A stretch of 64,000 nucleotides of DNA. It comes from Chloroflexota bacterium (GTDB taxonomy: Bacteria > Chloroflexota > Anaerolineae > Anaerolineales > UBA11579). The stretch covers positions 186,001 to 250,000 of the forward strand of contig JABFGG010000004.1 of NCBI GenBank assembly GCA_013112575.1, written 5' to 3'. Under the pieces are notes generated by a model, which worked only from the letters and a program-made list of their open reading frames with translations, had not been told where the DNA came from and did not search any database. The position numbers and the translations under genes were made by a program. Below are positions 8,445 through 17,318 of the stretch, one piece after another; positions within the stretch are counted from its first letter, which is position 1; the number at the start of each line of letters is the position of its first letter.

Positions 8445-9512
8445 ATGGCTCCCATGTTTATTCCCGGTCCAGTCGATGTTGCCGATGAGGTCATGCAAGC
8501 CCAAATGCGCCCCATGCTGCCCCATCGCAGTGCTGAGTTCGAAGAGATCTTCCACCGTACAGAAGGCAACAGCCGCAAACTGCTGAAAACTGAAAATCGT
8601 GTCTTCATCACGGCCTCTTCAGGTACCGGCATCCACGAAGCAGCCGTGCGCAATTTCGCCAACAGCAAAGTGCTGGCATGTGTCAACGGCGCTTTTGGCT
8701 CCCGCTGGCACGACGTGGCCGTAAGCAATGGCAAAGACGTCACCAAGCTGGAGACAGACTGGCAAGAGCCTATCACTGCCGAATTGGTCGCCGATGCCCT
8801 CAAAGAGGGGGGCTACGAGATCGTTTTGGTGGTACACAACGAAACCTCCACGGGCTTGATGAATCCCATCCAGGAGATTGCACAGGCAGTGCAGGCCACC
8901 AGCCCCGATACGCTGGTGTGTATTGACGCCGTTTCCTCTGCTTCTGGTGCCAACATCGAGACGGACGCCTGGGGACTGGACCTGGTGTTGACCTCCTCAC
9001 AAAAGGCACTGGCCTTGCCACCCGGCCTGGGCTTGGCTGCCGTCAGTGACCGCGCCATGCAGCGTGCCGAAGGTGTGGAACAACGCGGCTGGTACTTCGA
9101 TTTCCTGCGTTTGGAAAAACATCGCACATCCAATTCAACGCCTGCTACACCTGCTATCGGCCTGATCTACGCCCTGGACGTGCAATTGGATCGTATCTTT
9201 GCTGAGGGCCTGGAAAACCGTTTCAAGCGGCACATCGACATGGCACAGGTTGCACAGGAGTGGGCCATTGACAAGGGACTTGCCTTATACGCCCCTGAAG
9301 GCTACCGTTCCCAAACAGTGTCAACCATAGACAATACACAGGGCATTGACGTTGGCGCCCTAAACGCCTTTTTGATGGAACGCGATATGCGCATTGCCGG
9401 CGGTTATGGCCCCATCAAGGCCCGCACCTTCCGCATTGGGCATATGGGTGAATTGACTGCGGAAGACGTTGGGCAGTTAACTAAGGCAATTGACGAGTTT
9501 TTGGAAAAATAG
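8445..9512 (+). CDS. Class V aminotransferase, serine-pyruvate/alanine-glyoxylate type
   Basis: PLP-dependent aminotransferase of 355 residues. It opens with FIPGPVDVADEVMQAQM and RSAEFEEI, typical of alanine-glyoxylate and serine-pyruvate aminotransferases, has SGTGIHEAAVRN for cofactor phosphate contact, CIDAVSSASG with the Asp that pairs with the pyridine nitrogen, and SSQKALALPPGLG with the Schiff-base lysine. GAGGAGGAAG lies 4 bases before the ATG. Likely links serine, glycine and glyoxylate metabolism; the exact amino donor cannot be told from sequence alone. Single-gene unit ended by the hairpin at 9539. Confidence 0.88.
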   Translation: MAPMFIPGPVDVADEVMQAQMRPMLPHRSAEFEEIFHRTEGNSRKLLKTENRVFITASSGTGIHEAAVRNFANSKVLACVNGAFGSRWHDVAVSNGKDVTKLETDWQEPITAELVADALKEGGYEIVLVVHNETSTGLMNPIQEIAQAVQATSPDTLVCIDAVSSASGANIETDAWGLDLVLTSSQKALALPPGLGLAAVSDRAMQRAEGVEQRGWYFDFLRLEKHRTSNSTPATPAIGLIYALDVQLDRIFAEGLENRFKRHIDMAQVAQEWAIDKGLALYAPEGYRSQTVSTIDNTQGIDVGALNAFLMERDMRIAGGYGPIKARTFRIGHMGELTAEDVGQLTKAIDEFLEK

Positions 9513-9538
9513 TCTGAATCCCCCGATTTGATAATGAT

Positions 9539-9564
9539 GAGGGCGCTGCACACGCAGCGCCCTC
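9539..9564. terminator. Bidirectional terminator between convergent genes
   Basis: Perfect 11-bp GC-rich stem (GAGGGCGCTGC / GCAGCGCCCTC) with a 4-base loop, followed on the plus strand by AAATCTTTT. Confidence 0.75.
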
Positions 9565-9571
9565 AAATCTT

Positions 9572-9973
9572 TTAATCGCGTTTCTTACGGCGTTTCTTGC
9601 CTTCCAACTCATCCTTCAAGAAGGTGGTCAGCACCACGCTAACAATGGTAACCACCAAAGCCCCGAGGAATACGTTCAGCCAGACGGGTTCGGCAAAAAG
9701 GATGCCATAACCAAACTGGCCCCCGATCCAACTGGTCAAGTAGAACAGGGCGGCGTTGATGATAAGGGTGAACAGGCCTAAGGTGAGAATAATCAATGGG
9801 CAGGTCAGGAACTTCAACAGGGGGCGCACCAGAGCATTAATCAGGCCAAAGATAAGCGCCATCCAGATATAGGCGACCCAATTGCTGTTCTCAGGTGTCA
9901 AACCCGGCAACAAGGCAATAGCCGCGTAGAGTGCCACAGCATTGATAGCAAGACGTAGAATTAAACGATTCAT
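9572..9973 (-). CDS. Small membrane protein of the phage holin (superfamily IV) family
   Basis: 133 residues with four predicted membrane helices: LAINAVALYAAIALLPG, VAYIWMALIFGLINALV, LIILTLGLFTLIINAALFYL and VFLGALVVTIVSVVLTTFL, then a strongly basic tail (GKKRRKKRD). The family (PF04020 type) is common in ordinary bacterial chromosomes despite its name and has no established function; nothing nearby suggests a prophage lysis module. Purine-rich GAGAGAG precedes the ATG. Confidence 0.75.
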   Translation of the reverse strand: MNRLILRLAINAVALYAAIALLPGLTPENSNWVAYIWMALIFGLINALVRPLLKFLTCPLIILTLGLFTLIINAALFYLTSWIGGQFGYGILFAEPVWLNVFLGALVVTIVSVVLTTFLKDELEGKKRRKKRD

Positions 9974-9997
9974 GGTTTCTCTCTCTTCAAACCAGGG

Positions 9998-10654
9998 TTA
10001 ATCGGCAGGTAGATGATTTTCCACATTATGCTTGACGGCGTAAGCCGCGGCTTCGGAACGGGTGGACAAATTGAGTTTGCTCAAGATCGAGCTCACGTAA
10101 TTACGCACAGTTTTCTCGCTGAGGAAGATATCCTCGGCGATCTCTTTGTTCTTTTTGCCCTCAGCCAGCAAGGATAAGATACGCATTTCCTGTTCGGTCA
10201 GGGTGGCAAAAGCTTCATCTTCGGCCCGGCGCTCAGCCTGGCGAACACGTTGCAATACTTTTTGGGTGATGGCAGGATCCAACAAAGAATCGCCGCTGCC
10301 CACCTTGAGCAAGGCATCGACCAATTCCTGGCTACCTATCTGCTTTAGTACATAACCCGAAGCCCCGGCAGAGATAGCCTCAAAGAGCAGTTCGTCATCT
10401 GCAAAGGAAGTCAACATGATGATCTTGGTCTTGGGCCTATCTTTGAGGATATCGCGTGTGGCTTCGATGCCGTTGCGTCCCGGCAGGCGGATATCCATCA
10501 CCACCACATCCGGTTTATATTCATTGGTTTTAGTGATCGCTTCCTCAGCGGAAGCAGCTTCGGCCACTACGTTAAACTCATCATGACTACTGAGCAGTGC
10601 TTTTAAACCCACTCTCACAACTTCGTGGTCGTCAACTAACAGGATTTTCATCAT
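9998..10654 (-). CDS. NarL/LuxR-family response regulator
   Basis: 218 residues. The receiver domain (about 1-118) has the acidic pair D8-D9, phospho-acceptor Asp in [13 protein letters not shown], the switch Thr in IIMLTSFAD and the conserved Lys in GYVLKQ. The C-terminal LuxR-type helix-turn-helix ([40 protein letters not shown]) binds DNA. It is divergent from a NarX-type histidine kinase 66 bases away, its almost certain partner. Two adjacent ATG codons could start it; no Shine-Dalgarno is visible. Confidence 0.92.
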   Translation of the reverse strand: MMKILLVDDHEVVRVGLKALLSSHDEFNVVAEAASAEEAITKTNEYKPDVVVMDIRLPGRNGIEATRDILKDRPKTKIIMLTSFADDELLFEAISAGASGYVLKQIGSQELVDALLKVGSGDSLLDPAITQKVLQRVRQAERRAEDEAFATLTEQEMRILSLLAEGKKNKEIAEDIFLSEKTVRNYVSSILSKLNLSTRSEAAAYAVKHNVENHLPAD

Positions 10655-10680
10655 AGTAGAGTATCGGTTTCTTTCACAGT

Positions 10681-10706
10681 TATAATGATGCTATCCTGAG
10701 ATTATA
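10681..10706. promoter_or_regulatory. Overlapping face-to-face promoters of the response regulator and kinase
   Basis: On the plus strand TATAAT (10681-10686) faces the kinase gene. On the minus strand TATAAT (10706-10701), with TG one base upstream as an extended -10, faces the regulator gene. Each predicted start site (near 10693) falls inside the footprint of the other promoter. No good -35 on either strand. Confidence 0.5.
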
Positions 10707-10720
10707 GCATCAGCATTGAT

Positions 10721-12076
10721 ATGAGTACGCGATTCCTTAAATGGCTAGCATTTTTGTTGCCGGTAGCATTTTTTGCTCTGGTACTGTTATTGCGTTTCGG
10801 CCTGTCCAGCTTTCAACCAAGTCTACTGGCCGATGTCGTAGCCCTGATTATACTGGCTGTGGGCACATTAGTATTTTCAATATGGGTATTTAACATCATT
10901 GAGCAACGCGAAGCCGAGATACGCCAACGCAGTATGCAATTGGAAGCCCTGCATGAAGCTGGATTGGCGCTTACCACTGAATTGAAACTACGCAATTTGC
11001 TGCAAAAGATCGTTGATATCAGCTGTGAACTGGTGAATGCAAAGTATGGAGCCCTGGGTGTGCTTCGTGACGATGGCAGCGGCATCGAACAATTCATAAC
11101 CGCTGGCCTTACTGAAGAAGAGTACAACAAGATCGGAGACCTGCCCAAAGGGCGCGGCCTTTTGGGCCATATTATCAATCAAAGGGAATCCGTCATTGTC
11201 CCTTCCATTGAAGCCCATGAAGATTCGGTAGGCTTCCCGGAACATCATCCCCCCATGCATTCTTTGCTAGGTGTTCCGATCATTTCAAAGGGGGAGTTGA
11301 TCGGTGACATTTATATGACGGATAAGATCGTGGATGGTGAAGAGAGCGCACCATTCACCCCCCAGGATCAGCAGATCCTCGAAATGTTTGCCACACAGGC
11401 CGCTATCGCTATAGAGAATGCCAAGCTCTATCGCCAAACGGAGCAGTTAGCCATCCTGCAAGAGCGTGAGCGTTTCAGCATGGATTTGCACGACGGCCTC
11501 ATTCAATCAATCTATGCCACGGGCCTGTCGTTGGAGTCTACTCAAAAGTTGGTAGAGGCTGAAGTCCCAGAAGCAAGCACTGTTATCCAACACGCTATCC
11601 AGAGTTTAAACGACACCATCCGCGATGTTCGCAACTACATCCTGGGTTTACGTCCACAACGTTTCCAGGGAAGAGACCTGTTGGATGGACTCGATGAACT
11701 AAAACGCGACCTGCGAGCCAATAGCTTTTTAGAGATCAACACCCACCCCATCCTGGATGATTTCTCCGAGCTACATCCTGAGTCTACTGTCGAGCTATTA
11801 CACATCGCTCAGGAAGTTTTATCCAATGTGCGCAAACACGCTCGTGCCACGCGCGTCGATTTCAAGTTAGAGCAAGTGGGGGACGAAATCACACTATCGA
11901 TCGAAGATAATGGTATTGGCTTTTCAAAACCTACGCTTGAATTAGAGAACAAGCTCAATGGCCACGGTTTGCACAACATTCAAGAACGTGCCAAAGCATT
12001 ACAAGGGGAAGTTCGTATTGATTCAACCCTGGGGCAGGGGACGCTTATCGCCGTTTGCCTTCCGTATCCTGGCTAA
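10721..12076 (+). CDS. Membrane-bound GAF sensor histidine kinase, NarX/LiaS-type
   Basis: 451 residues. Two N-terminal membrane helices (about 8-28 and 37-58) enclose a very short extracellular turn, so sensing is probably intramembrane or by the GAF domain (about 85-245). Then comes a HisKA_3 dimerisation domain with the phospho-His in FSMDLHDGLIQSIYATG, and an HATPase with N-box LLHIAQEVLSNVRKHA, IEDNGIGF and GHGLHNIQERA. It phosphorylates NarL-family regulators, here presumably the divergent gene at 9998 and possibly the lone receiver at 12190. Confidence 0.92.
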   Translation: MSTRFLKWLAFLLPVAFFALVLLLRFGLSSFQPSLLADVVALIILAVGTLVFSIWVFNIIEQREAEIRQRSMQLEALHEAGLALTTELKLRNLLQKIVDISCELVNAKYGALGVLRDDGSGIEQFITAGLTEEEYNKIGDLPKGRGLLGHIINQRESVIVPSIEAHEDSVGFPEHHPPMHSLLGVPIISKGELIGDIYMTDKIVDGEESAPFTPQDQQILEMFATQAAIAIENAKLYRQTEQLAILQERERFSMDLHDGLIQSIYATGLSLESTQKLVEAEVPEASTVIQHAIQSLNDTIRDVRNYILGLRPQRFQGRDLLDGLDELKRDLRANSFLEINTHPILDDFSELHPESTVELLHIAQEVLSNVRKHARATRVDFKLEQVGDEITLSIEDNGIGFSKPTLELENKLNGHGLHNIQERAKALQGEVRIDSTLGQGTLIAVCLPYPG

Positions 12077-12114
12077 TTAGACCTTATTTCGCAAATATAA
12101 GCCTTGCCTATTGT

Positions 12115-12151
12115 GGGGCATGTGTCCTTGTAATTCGGGGACAAATGCCCC
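12115..12151. promoter_or_regulatory. Long hairpin between kinase and receiver genes
   Basis: GGGGCAT, one mismatch, TGTCC, an 11-base loop, GGACA, A, ATGCCCC. The stem is strong but is followed by TGTTTGCATTT rather than a clean T-run, so it may be an attenuator or weak terminator between the two genes. Confidence 0.45.
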
Positions 12152-12189
12152 TGTTTGCATTTCCTTCCAAATTCTATGATAGGTAACTT

Positions 12190-12552
12190 ATGCAGAGGCA
12201 GAGTGTGTTCATCGTTGATGATCATACCCGCGTGCAGGTCCAATTAGCCAATTGGCTGAATCGCGAAGAGGGTCTGGTTGTTGTGGGGATGAGTGCCAAC
12301 GCGCCCGAAACCTTGAAACAAATCCTGGAAAGCAGACCTGACATAGTGGTGATCGATGTCGCCGCACATGGACGCGGCGACCTGCGTTTGTTACACAGCC
12401 TACGAGACAAATTGCCGCATGCCAACGTGGTTGTTTTGACCGCCTTCGCCGATACAGCACTGGAGAAGGAATTGCGCGATCTGGGCGTCCACCGCACCCT
12501 GCCAAAAGAATTACCTTCCGCCGACCTTGTAAAAACGCTTACAGCACTATAA
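12190..12552 (+). CDS. Stand-alone receiver-domain protein
   Basis: 120 residues, a CheY-like receiver with no output domain. Acidic pair D11-D12 (FIVDDHT), phospho-acceptor position in IVVIDVAAHG, switch Thr in VVVLTAFAD, and the Lys in TLPKELP are all present. The loop after the Asp (VAAHGRGD) is unlike the usual LPxxxG, so partner contacts may differ. A TATGAT box lies 11 bases before the ATG. It may act as phosphate sink or connector for the adjacent kinase. Confidence 0.8.
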   Translation: MQRQSVFIVDDHTRVQVQLANWLNREEGLVVVGMSANAPETLKQILESRPDIVVIDVAAHGRGDLRLLHSLRDKLPHANVVVLTAFADTALEKELRDLGVHRTLPKELPSADLVKTLTAL

Positions 12553-12571
12553 ATTGATACCGATAAAATAG

Positions 12572-12602
12572 AAACGGCTCGCCAGATAGGCGAGCCGTTT
12601 TG
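12572..12602. terminator. Bidirectional terminator
   Basis: Perfect 12-bp stem AAACGGCTCGCC / GGCGAGCCGTTT around loop AGATA; T-run on both strands. Lies between convergent genes. Confidence 0.85.
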
Positions 12603-12615
12603 CGTCCGTCTAAGT

Positions 12616-13026
12616 TCAGCGCAACAGGCGGGCGTGCTCCACTTTTATGCAAAGGTCCATAACCATATCAAGGCCCGCCTCTTCGGCTGTTCTGGCAGCT
12701 TGTTGGTCTACCACTCCTAGTTGAGACCAGACTGCCTTAGCACCCACCGCGATAGCATCATCCACCACACCCTGCAGATGTTCCGAACGCCTGAAAACAT
12801 CAACAATGTCGATCTCTTCGGGAATCTCTGCCAGGCTGGCATAAGACTTTTCGCCGGCAATACTCTGCACCATGGGGTTAACCGGGTAGACCTTGTAATC
12901 CACATTGCGGAGATATTGTGCGATCTGGTAGCTGGTGCGGTAGGGTTTATCCGAGTGACCTACTACGGCAATCACCCTAGCCTTTTTTAAAATCTCACGC
13001 ATATACTCATCATTGGGGTTGGGCAT
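12616..13026 (-). CDS. CoA-binding domain protein, YccU type
   Basis: 136 residues, a single Rossmann-like CoA-binding domain (CoA_binding_2). Typical features are ARVIAVVGHSDKPYRTSYQIAQYL with the phosphate-binding glycine turn, KVYPVNP, DIVDVFRRSEHL and AKAVWSQLGVVDQQAA, and the C-terminal DLCIKVEHARLL. Proteins of this family bind CoA thioesters, but a reaction is not established for most. Probably monocistronic; AAGGA precedes the ATG. Confidence 0.88.
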   Translation of the reverse strand: MPNPNDEYMREILKKARVIAVVGHSDKPYRTSYQIAQYLRNVDYKVYPVNPMVQSIAGEKSYASLAEIPEEIDIVDVFRRSEHLQGVVDDAIAVGAKAVWSQLGVVDQQAARTAEEAGLDMVMDLCIKVEHARLLR

Positions 13027-13108
13027 TGATAATGTCCTTATCGTAAAAAGAATTGAATCTAACTATATTGACTGGGTTATTGAGATAATTATTACAAGCA
13101 TATCCCTC

Positions 13109-14083
13109 TCATAAAAGCTTACTCTCCATCCAGATAAGCGTCTGGTGGGCTTCAAAACCACAAGCCTCCAACGTGCCGCTCATGCGCCCTTCAGGGTAAT
13201 CCAACGATAGCATGCGCCCGGCGCGCAGGCTTTTGCGCGCATGGGTCAACAGATTGTATGCTCCTGCTTCTTCATGGTCGGGAGCCGCCGCCAGCCATAA
13301 GAAATCTGCCTGTGAGTACGAACTTTGCCAGGTAAGGGATGCGATGTGCTGCCCCTGAGCAAAGGCAGACCACTGCATAAAACTGCGTTCACTGAGCGCC
13401 CGTCGGAAGGTACCCCGGATTCCCGGTCGCAACATGCTGAAATTCAATGGCAGATGCCATACAACTTCTGGCGGATAGAGGCGCTGCAGCCAAAGGTGTT
13501 GTTTCGGCCAATCTTGGTGACGCTGTGGCCTCACGGCAACCTCCGGGTTGGCCACGCTGCGGGTCGTGTTTTCGCTGTGCCAGGTCGTGCGCCGCGCACG
13601 CTCAATAAAACCCTGGTTCTGGTAAAGGGTTTGGGCAGCTTCATTTTCGGCGCGCACCTGCAACCAGGCTGTGGTAACCCCGCGTTTTCGCAGGTGATCA
13701 ACCGCCGCCTCGGTCAACTTGCGAGCAATACCACTCCGTCTGAAATCAGGGTGTACTGCCACGTTGGCGATCAGGTAGGTGCGTTTTTCGAGGGCACGTG
13801 CCGGGATCAGGCTCAGGTTGCCAATGATCTCCCCATCCCTTTCCCACACAAAACCGCCTAATTGAATGCTGAAATTCTCCGCTGCCAGAGCGGCCCAACC
13901 AAGCCGCTGGGCACGACGCGCTGCAGAACGCATATTGCTGATGAAGCGTTTGCCATCATTGTCCAGCGTCTCAGCAAAGCACTGCTCCACCAGATCTGCC
14001 ACTGCACCCAGGTCGCGGCGCAAGTCAAATGGGCGAATATTTGTTGAGGATTGTGATTGCATCAGAGCAGTCGCGGCGGTCAT
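13109..14083 (-). CDS. GNAT acetyltransferase, probably two GNAT-like halves
   Basis: 324 residues. The first half (about 15-170) is a clear GNAT domain: IANVAVHPDFRRSGIARKLTEAA is the acetyl-CoA pyrophosphate loop, followed by AWLQVRAENEAAQTLYQNQGF. The second half (about 200-320) has no strong motif but ends in LEACGFEAHQTLIWME, resembling the last strands of another GNAT, so a tandem with a degenerate second domain is likely. Substrate unknown. No clear ribosome site before the ATG at 14083; an ATG seven codons downstream is an alternative. Confidence 0.75.
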   Translation of the reverse strand: MTAATALMQSQSSTNIRPFDLRRDLGAVADLVEQCFAETLDNDGKRFISNMRSAARRAQRLGWAALAAENFSIQLGGFVWERDGEIIGNLSLIPARALEKRTYLIANVAVHPDFRRSGIARKLTEAAVDHLRKRGVTTAWLQVRAENEAAQTLYQNQGFIERARRTTWHSENTTRSVANPEVAVRPQRHQDWPKQHLWLQRLYPPEVVWHLPLNFSMLRPGIRGTFRRALSERSFMQWSAFAQGQHIASLTWQSSYSQADFLWLAAAPDHEEAGAYNLLTHARKSLRAGRMLSLDYPEGRMSGTLEACGFEAHQTLIWMESKLL

Positions 14084-14114
14084 GGCCTGGTTTCAAATAA
14101 AAGTGGCTTAATTA

Positions 14115-15218
14115 TTAGGCATCGCCTCGAAAAATCCTGGCGATTTGTTCGCCATCTTCGGGCGTGACCTTGTGATACACGTCGCGTTGCGGGAAGGGGA
14201 TTTCAACGTCTGCAGCTCGTAAAGCTGCGTACATAGCTGTGTTAACTCTATCGAACATCCGGCGGGTATCTTCGTAACTGTCCAGCCACCAGCGCACACG
14301 GAAAACAAGCGCCGAGTCCCCAAATTGCAGGAATAAGGCTTCAACAGGCTTGTCCGCCAACACACCTTCCACATCGCGCACAGCATTGACCAGGATCTCT
14401 CGCACCTGTTCTACATCACTGCCGTAACCCACGCCGATCTCGATCTGTAAGCGATATTCAGGAGAAGGCGAAGAATAATTGACGATCAGGTTTTTGCTGA
14501 TGACTGAATTAGGCACGATCACCATGCGGAAATCACGCGTGCGAATGCGTGTGCTGCGCAATCCAATGTCGACCACATCTCCCCAGGTATCCAGGTCCAG
14601 GATCTCGATTCGGTCCCCGATACTGAAGGGACGGTCCACGAGGATGAGGATACCGCCAATCGTATCTGTCAGGGCCTCCTGTGCTGCTAGCGCAATCGCC
14701 AGGGAGCCAATACCGAGGGTGGCAACTAGGCCGCTGACCTCGACATTAAAATGTCCCAGGATCACGATGGCGCCCAAAACCAGCACGAGCATCAATAGCA
14801 CGCGCCGGATCAGGGGCATGAGTTGTTCATCCAGATTGCTTTCCGTGCGGGGGGCAATATCCGTGGTATACCAGTTCGTCACCTTGCTCACCAGTCGCCA
14901 GCCTATGAGTATCACCAACAAAGCATAGACCACGAAATAGAAGTCACTGAGTTCAAGGTTTATCGCTTCGGAAATGAAATTGATGCGGTCGAGTGCAATG
15001 TTGACCCCTAGAAAAACAACCATCCAGTAAAGAGGGCCACGGACGGCATCCAGTATGGCATCATCCAAGTTGGTGTTGGTGCGATTTGTGAAACGCCGAA
15101 TAATGCGATCAAGCAGCAAGCTAATTAGCGGGCGCGCAAAAATAGCTGTGGCTACTATGATGAGTGCAGAAATGCCTACATTGGTCCATTGTTCGGTTGT
15201 AAGTCCTAAAAAGTCCAC
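14115..15218 (-). CDS. MscS-family mechanosensitive channel
   Basis: 367 residues. Three to four N-terminal membrane helices (about 10-33, 58-78, 90-110, 140-165) lead to the pore-lining helix VATLGIGSLAIALAAQEALTDTIGGILIL, then the beta domain (FSIGDRIEILDLDTWGDVVDIGLRSTRIRT and VIVPNSVISKNLIVNYS) and the C-terminal alpha/beta vestibule domain. These channels open on membrane tension during hypo-osmotic shock. The start is GTG with GGTGGAGG 6 bases upstream. Short gap to the downstream GNAT gene allows co-transcription. Confidence 0.9.
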   Translation of the reverse strand: MDFLGLTTEQWTNVGISALIIVATAIFARPLISLLLDRIIRRFTNRTNTNLDDAILDAVRGPLYWMVVFLGVNIALDRINFISEAINLELSDFYFVVYALLVILIGWRLVSKVTNWYTTDIAPRTESNLDEQLMPLIRRVLLMLVLVLGAIVILGHFNVEVSGLVATLGIGSLAIALAAQEALTDTIGGILILVDRPFSIGDRIEILDLDTWGDVVDIGLRSTRIRTRDFRMVIVPNSVISKNLIVNYSSPSPEYRLQIEIGVGYGSDVEQVREILVNAVRDVEGVLADKPVEALFLQFGDSALVFRVRWWLDSYEDTRRMFDRVNTAMYAALRAADVEIPFPQRDVYHKVTPEDGEQIARIFRGDA

Positions 15219-15311
15219 AAAAAACCTCCACCTTGACGTTTTAACAAAATGACGTATAAATATGCGCCATTATAAACGCAGGCAGGTATAATCCCGCAAA
15301 ATAGGTGAGCT

Positions 15312-16106
15312 ATGAACCGAAAACTAATTCTGCCCATTCTAAGTATCCTTTTTGTATTGCTCGTGGTTTTTGCAGCACAAGCACCTGTCGCGGCCGCCCC
15401 TCAGTTGCAAAACACACCTTTCCCCACCCCTACTCCAGGAGCGGACGGGCGCATCCTTTATGAAGTGCAGTCTGGGGACACCCTCTTCGGCATCGCTGCC
15501 ACTGCGGGCCTTACTGTAGAGGAATTACGTAGTTTGAATGGCTTCGGAGCGGAGGATGAAGCTCTGTTTACAGGCCAGATCCTCTTATTGGGGCTGGCTG
15601 CTCCCGCAGAAGAGCCTACTGCCACACCCGCACCGCAAGAAGCCACTATCGAAGCCCCTGAACCTACCGTCGGTGTGAGCACTGGTGAGGTTTGTGTGCT
15701 GCTTTTCCATGATATCAACGGGGACGCCATACGCCAGGAAGAAGAACCGTCAATAGCATTGGGGGCCATCAGTCTGAGTGAGCGCACAGGCATCTTCTCG
15801 GCACAGCAGGAAACCCTCGAGGGCCTGGATCCACAATGCTTCGAGAACGTACCTGAAGGTGATTACAATATCACGGTCGCCATCCCAGAGGGCTACAACC
15901 CCACTACAGCCATGAATGTAGAATTGGTGGTTACGGGTGGAGCCGAAAGTGCCGCCACCTTCGGCGCACAGTTAAATTCTGACGCCTTAGCAGAGCAACC
16001 AATCTCCACGGAGGGTGGTCGCTCACCCATCCTGGGAATCATCGGTGTCACCTTGCTGATCGCTGGGCTGGTGCTTGGTTTCTTCTCGATGCGCATGGCA
16101 CGCTAA
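15312..16106 (+). CDS. Secreted LysM-domain protein with C-terminal membrane anchor
   Basis: 264 residues. Signal peptide (LILPILSILFVLLVVFAAQAPVA), a Thr/Pro linker, one LysM domain (YEVQSGDTLFGIAATAGLTVEELRSLN, about 50-95) that should bind peptidoglycan-type glycans, a second Pro/Thr-rich linker, a beta-sandwich segment (VCVLLFHDINGDAIRQEEE, resembling SdrD/Cna-B type domains) and a terminal helix IIGVTLLIAGLVLGFF. Exported and held at the membrane. A TATAAT box lies about 25 bases before the ATG. Confidence 0.8.
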   Translation: MNRKLILPILSILFVLLVVFAAQAPVAAAPQLQNTPFPTPTPGADGRILYEVQSGDTLFGIAATAGLTVEELRSLNGFGAEDEALFTGQILLLGLAAPAEEPTATPAPQEATIEAPEPTVGVSTGEVCVLLFHDINGDAIRQEEEPSIALGAISLSERTGIFSAQQETLEGLDPQCFENVPEGDYNITVAIPEGYNPTTAMNVELVVTGGAESAATFGAQLNSDALAEQPISTEGGRSPILGIIGVTLLIAGLVLGFFSMRMAR

Positions 16107-16122
16107 AATAATCTGTTCACAG

Positions 16123-16155
16123 AAAAACGCAGATACTTTTAGTATCTGCGTTTTT
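16123..16155. terminator. Perfect bidirectional terminator
   Basis: 15-bp perfect stem AAAAACGCAGATACT / AGTATCTGCGTTTTT with loop TTT. It touches the stop codon of the leftward glycosyltransferase, serving both convergent genes. Confidence 0.9.
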
Positions 16156-17221
16156 ATTTTCCTAGCACATCTGTATAAACTTCTACCAATTTTTCCCCAT
16201 AATCATTATTCCGCCACGGCTCACTGCGTGTATAGGCCGCTTTCATCACAGGTTCATAGATTTCCTGGTTGACTACGATTGATATCATCGCCGAGGCAAA
16301 GGCGCGTTCATCGCCATCCGGCACCAGAAAAGCAGCGGGGCCAACCAGCGCATCCATCTCCGGGGTCTCCAGCCCTACAACCGGCCTTGCACAGGCCAGC
16401 ATATGCCGGATGGGTCCACCCCAGGGCGAAACCGGCCCCAGGTGGTACAGGGCCGAGCAACCCTGATATACCTTTGCTAACGAATCAGGCGCAATTACGG
16501 CTAGACAGCGCACACTCTCGTCTGGCATCATGCGCTCGACATACTCTTTTGCGCCTTCGCCCAATCCCACCAGGTACAGCGGATAGTACTCGCCAATAGC
16601 GCCTGCGCCCCACGACCAGCGCTGTAGTAGCTGCGCCAGTGTGCCTTCATCTTCCGCTCCATGATACAGTAGGTAGGTCTCAGGCAATTCCAGCTCAGGG
16701 ATCTCCGGGGGATGATAATGTTGGTAGGGTTCAAAATCGGGGTGTACGATAGGCGGTAACTCATAGAGGTTGTTGACATCCTCCGGCTTGGGCAGATCGC
16801 TGGGCCACAAAATGGCCTGGACGGTCGACATGCCCCCCTTTCCAAGTGCTTCACCCAAACGGGCTGCAAATCCACCCGACCTTGAAGCATTGCCATATCC
16901 AGTCGGGCTTACCACAGTCGGTATGTTGCTGAACAAAGAAGCCTGGGCCTGGGTCAAATGCAGTAAATCTGCGCCGACCTGGTCAAACACCTTGGCCAAT
17001 TTATTTTGCTGCCAGGCTAATTTATCGCCAGCCGTATGAGACGTTTCCTCGATCACCGCGCTGGCATTCTCAGGCAATGCAAATGTCACTGCTTTAGGTA
17101 AAGCGATGCTGGCCTGCACATCAGCGGGCAAGTGCGCCAGGATAGCAAGCAAATGTAAGGCTGCCGGGCTGTGTGGTCTGTAGGCCAGGTCCCAGCCGTC
17201 ATAGAGAACGTGGATGCTCAT
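16154..17221 (-). CDS. Glycosyltransferase, GT4-like
   Basis: 355 residues with a GT-B layout. The N-terminal half has the VLYDGWDL start and an HLTQAQASLF acceptor-side strand. The C-terminal half holds the nucleotide-sugar site: LYHGAEDEGTLAQLLQRW, LAKVYQGCSALYHLGPVSPWGGPIRHMLACARPVVGLE (the GGxxRxxLEAxAxG-like signature) and a final helix bundle. The ATG at 17221 is chosen over the longer open frame because a TATAAT box lies only 6 bases upstream. Donor and acceptor unknown. Confidence 0.78.
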   Translation of the reverse strand: MSIHVLYDGWDLAYRPHSPAALHLLAILAHLPADVQASIALPKAVTFALPENASAVIEETSHTAGDKLAWQQNKLAKVFDQVGADLLHLTQAQASLFSNIPTVVSPTGYGNASRSGGFAARLGEALGKGGMSTVQAILWPSDLPKPEDVNNLYELPPIVHPDFEPYQHYHPPEIPELELPETYLLYHGAEDEGTLAQLLQRWSWGAGAIGEYYPLYLVGLGEGAKEYVERMMPDESVRCLAVIAPDSLAKVYQGCSALYHLGPVSPWGGPIRHMLACARPVVGLETPEMDALVGPAAFLVPDGDERAFASAMISIVVNQEIYEPVMKAAYTRSEPWRNNDYGEKLVEVYTDVLGK

Positions 17222-17227
17222 GGGGCA

Positions 17228-17233
17228 ATTATA
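17228..17233 (-). promoter_or_regulatory. -10 box implying a leaderless glycosyltransferase mRNA
   Basis: Minus-strand TATAAT six bases before the ATG at 17221; transcription would start at or next to the start codon. No good -35. Confidence 0.45.
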
Positions 17234-17318
17234 AAGGCGAGCAGGTTGGGCTTGTGTGCTTTTGCGCACGATTTGTTACAATTCGTACGATTTATCCAAA
17301 GAGGAATTATTGAAGCTT

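Noticed and set aside
9572..9973. Holin-family protein as evidence of a prophage
   Set aside because: No lysin, integrase or structural phage genes nearby; the family is common in non-phage contexts.
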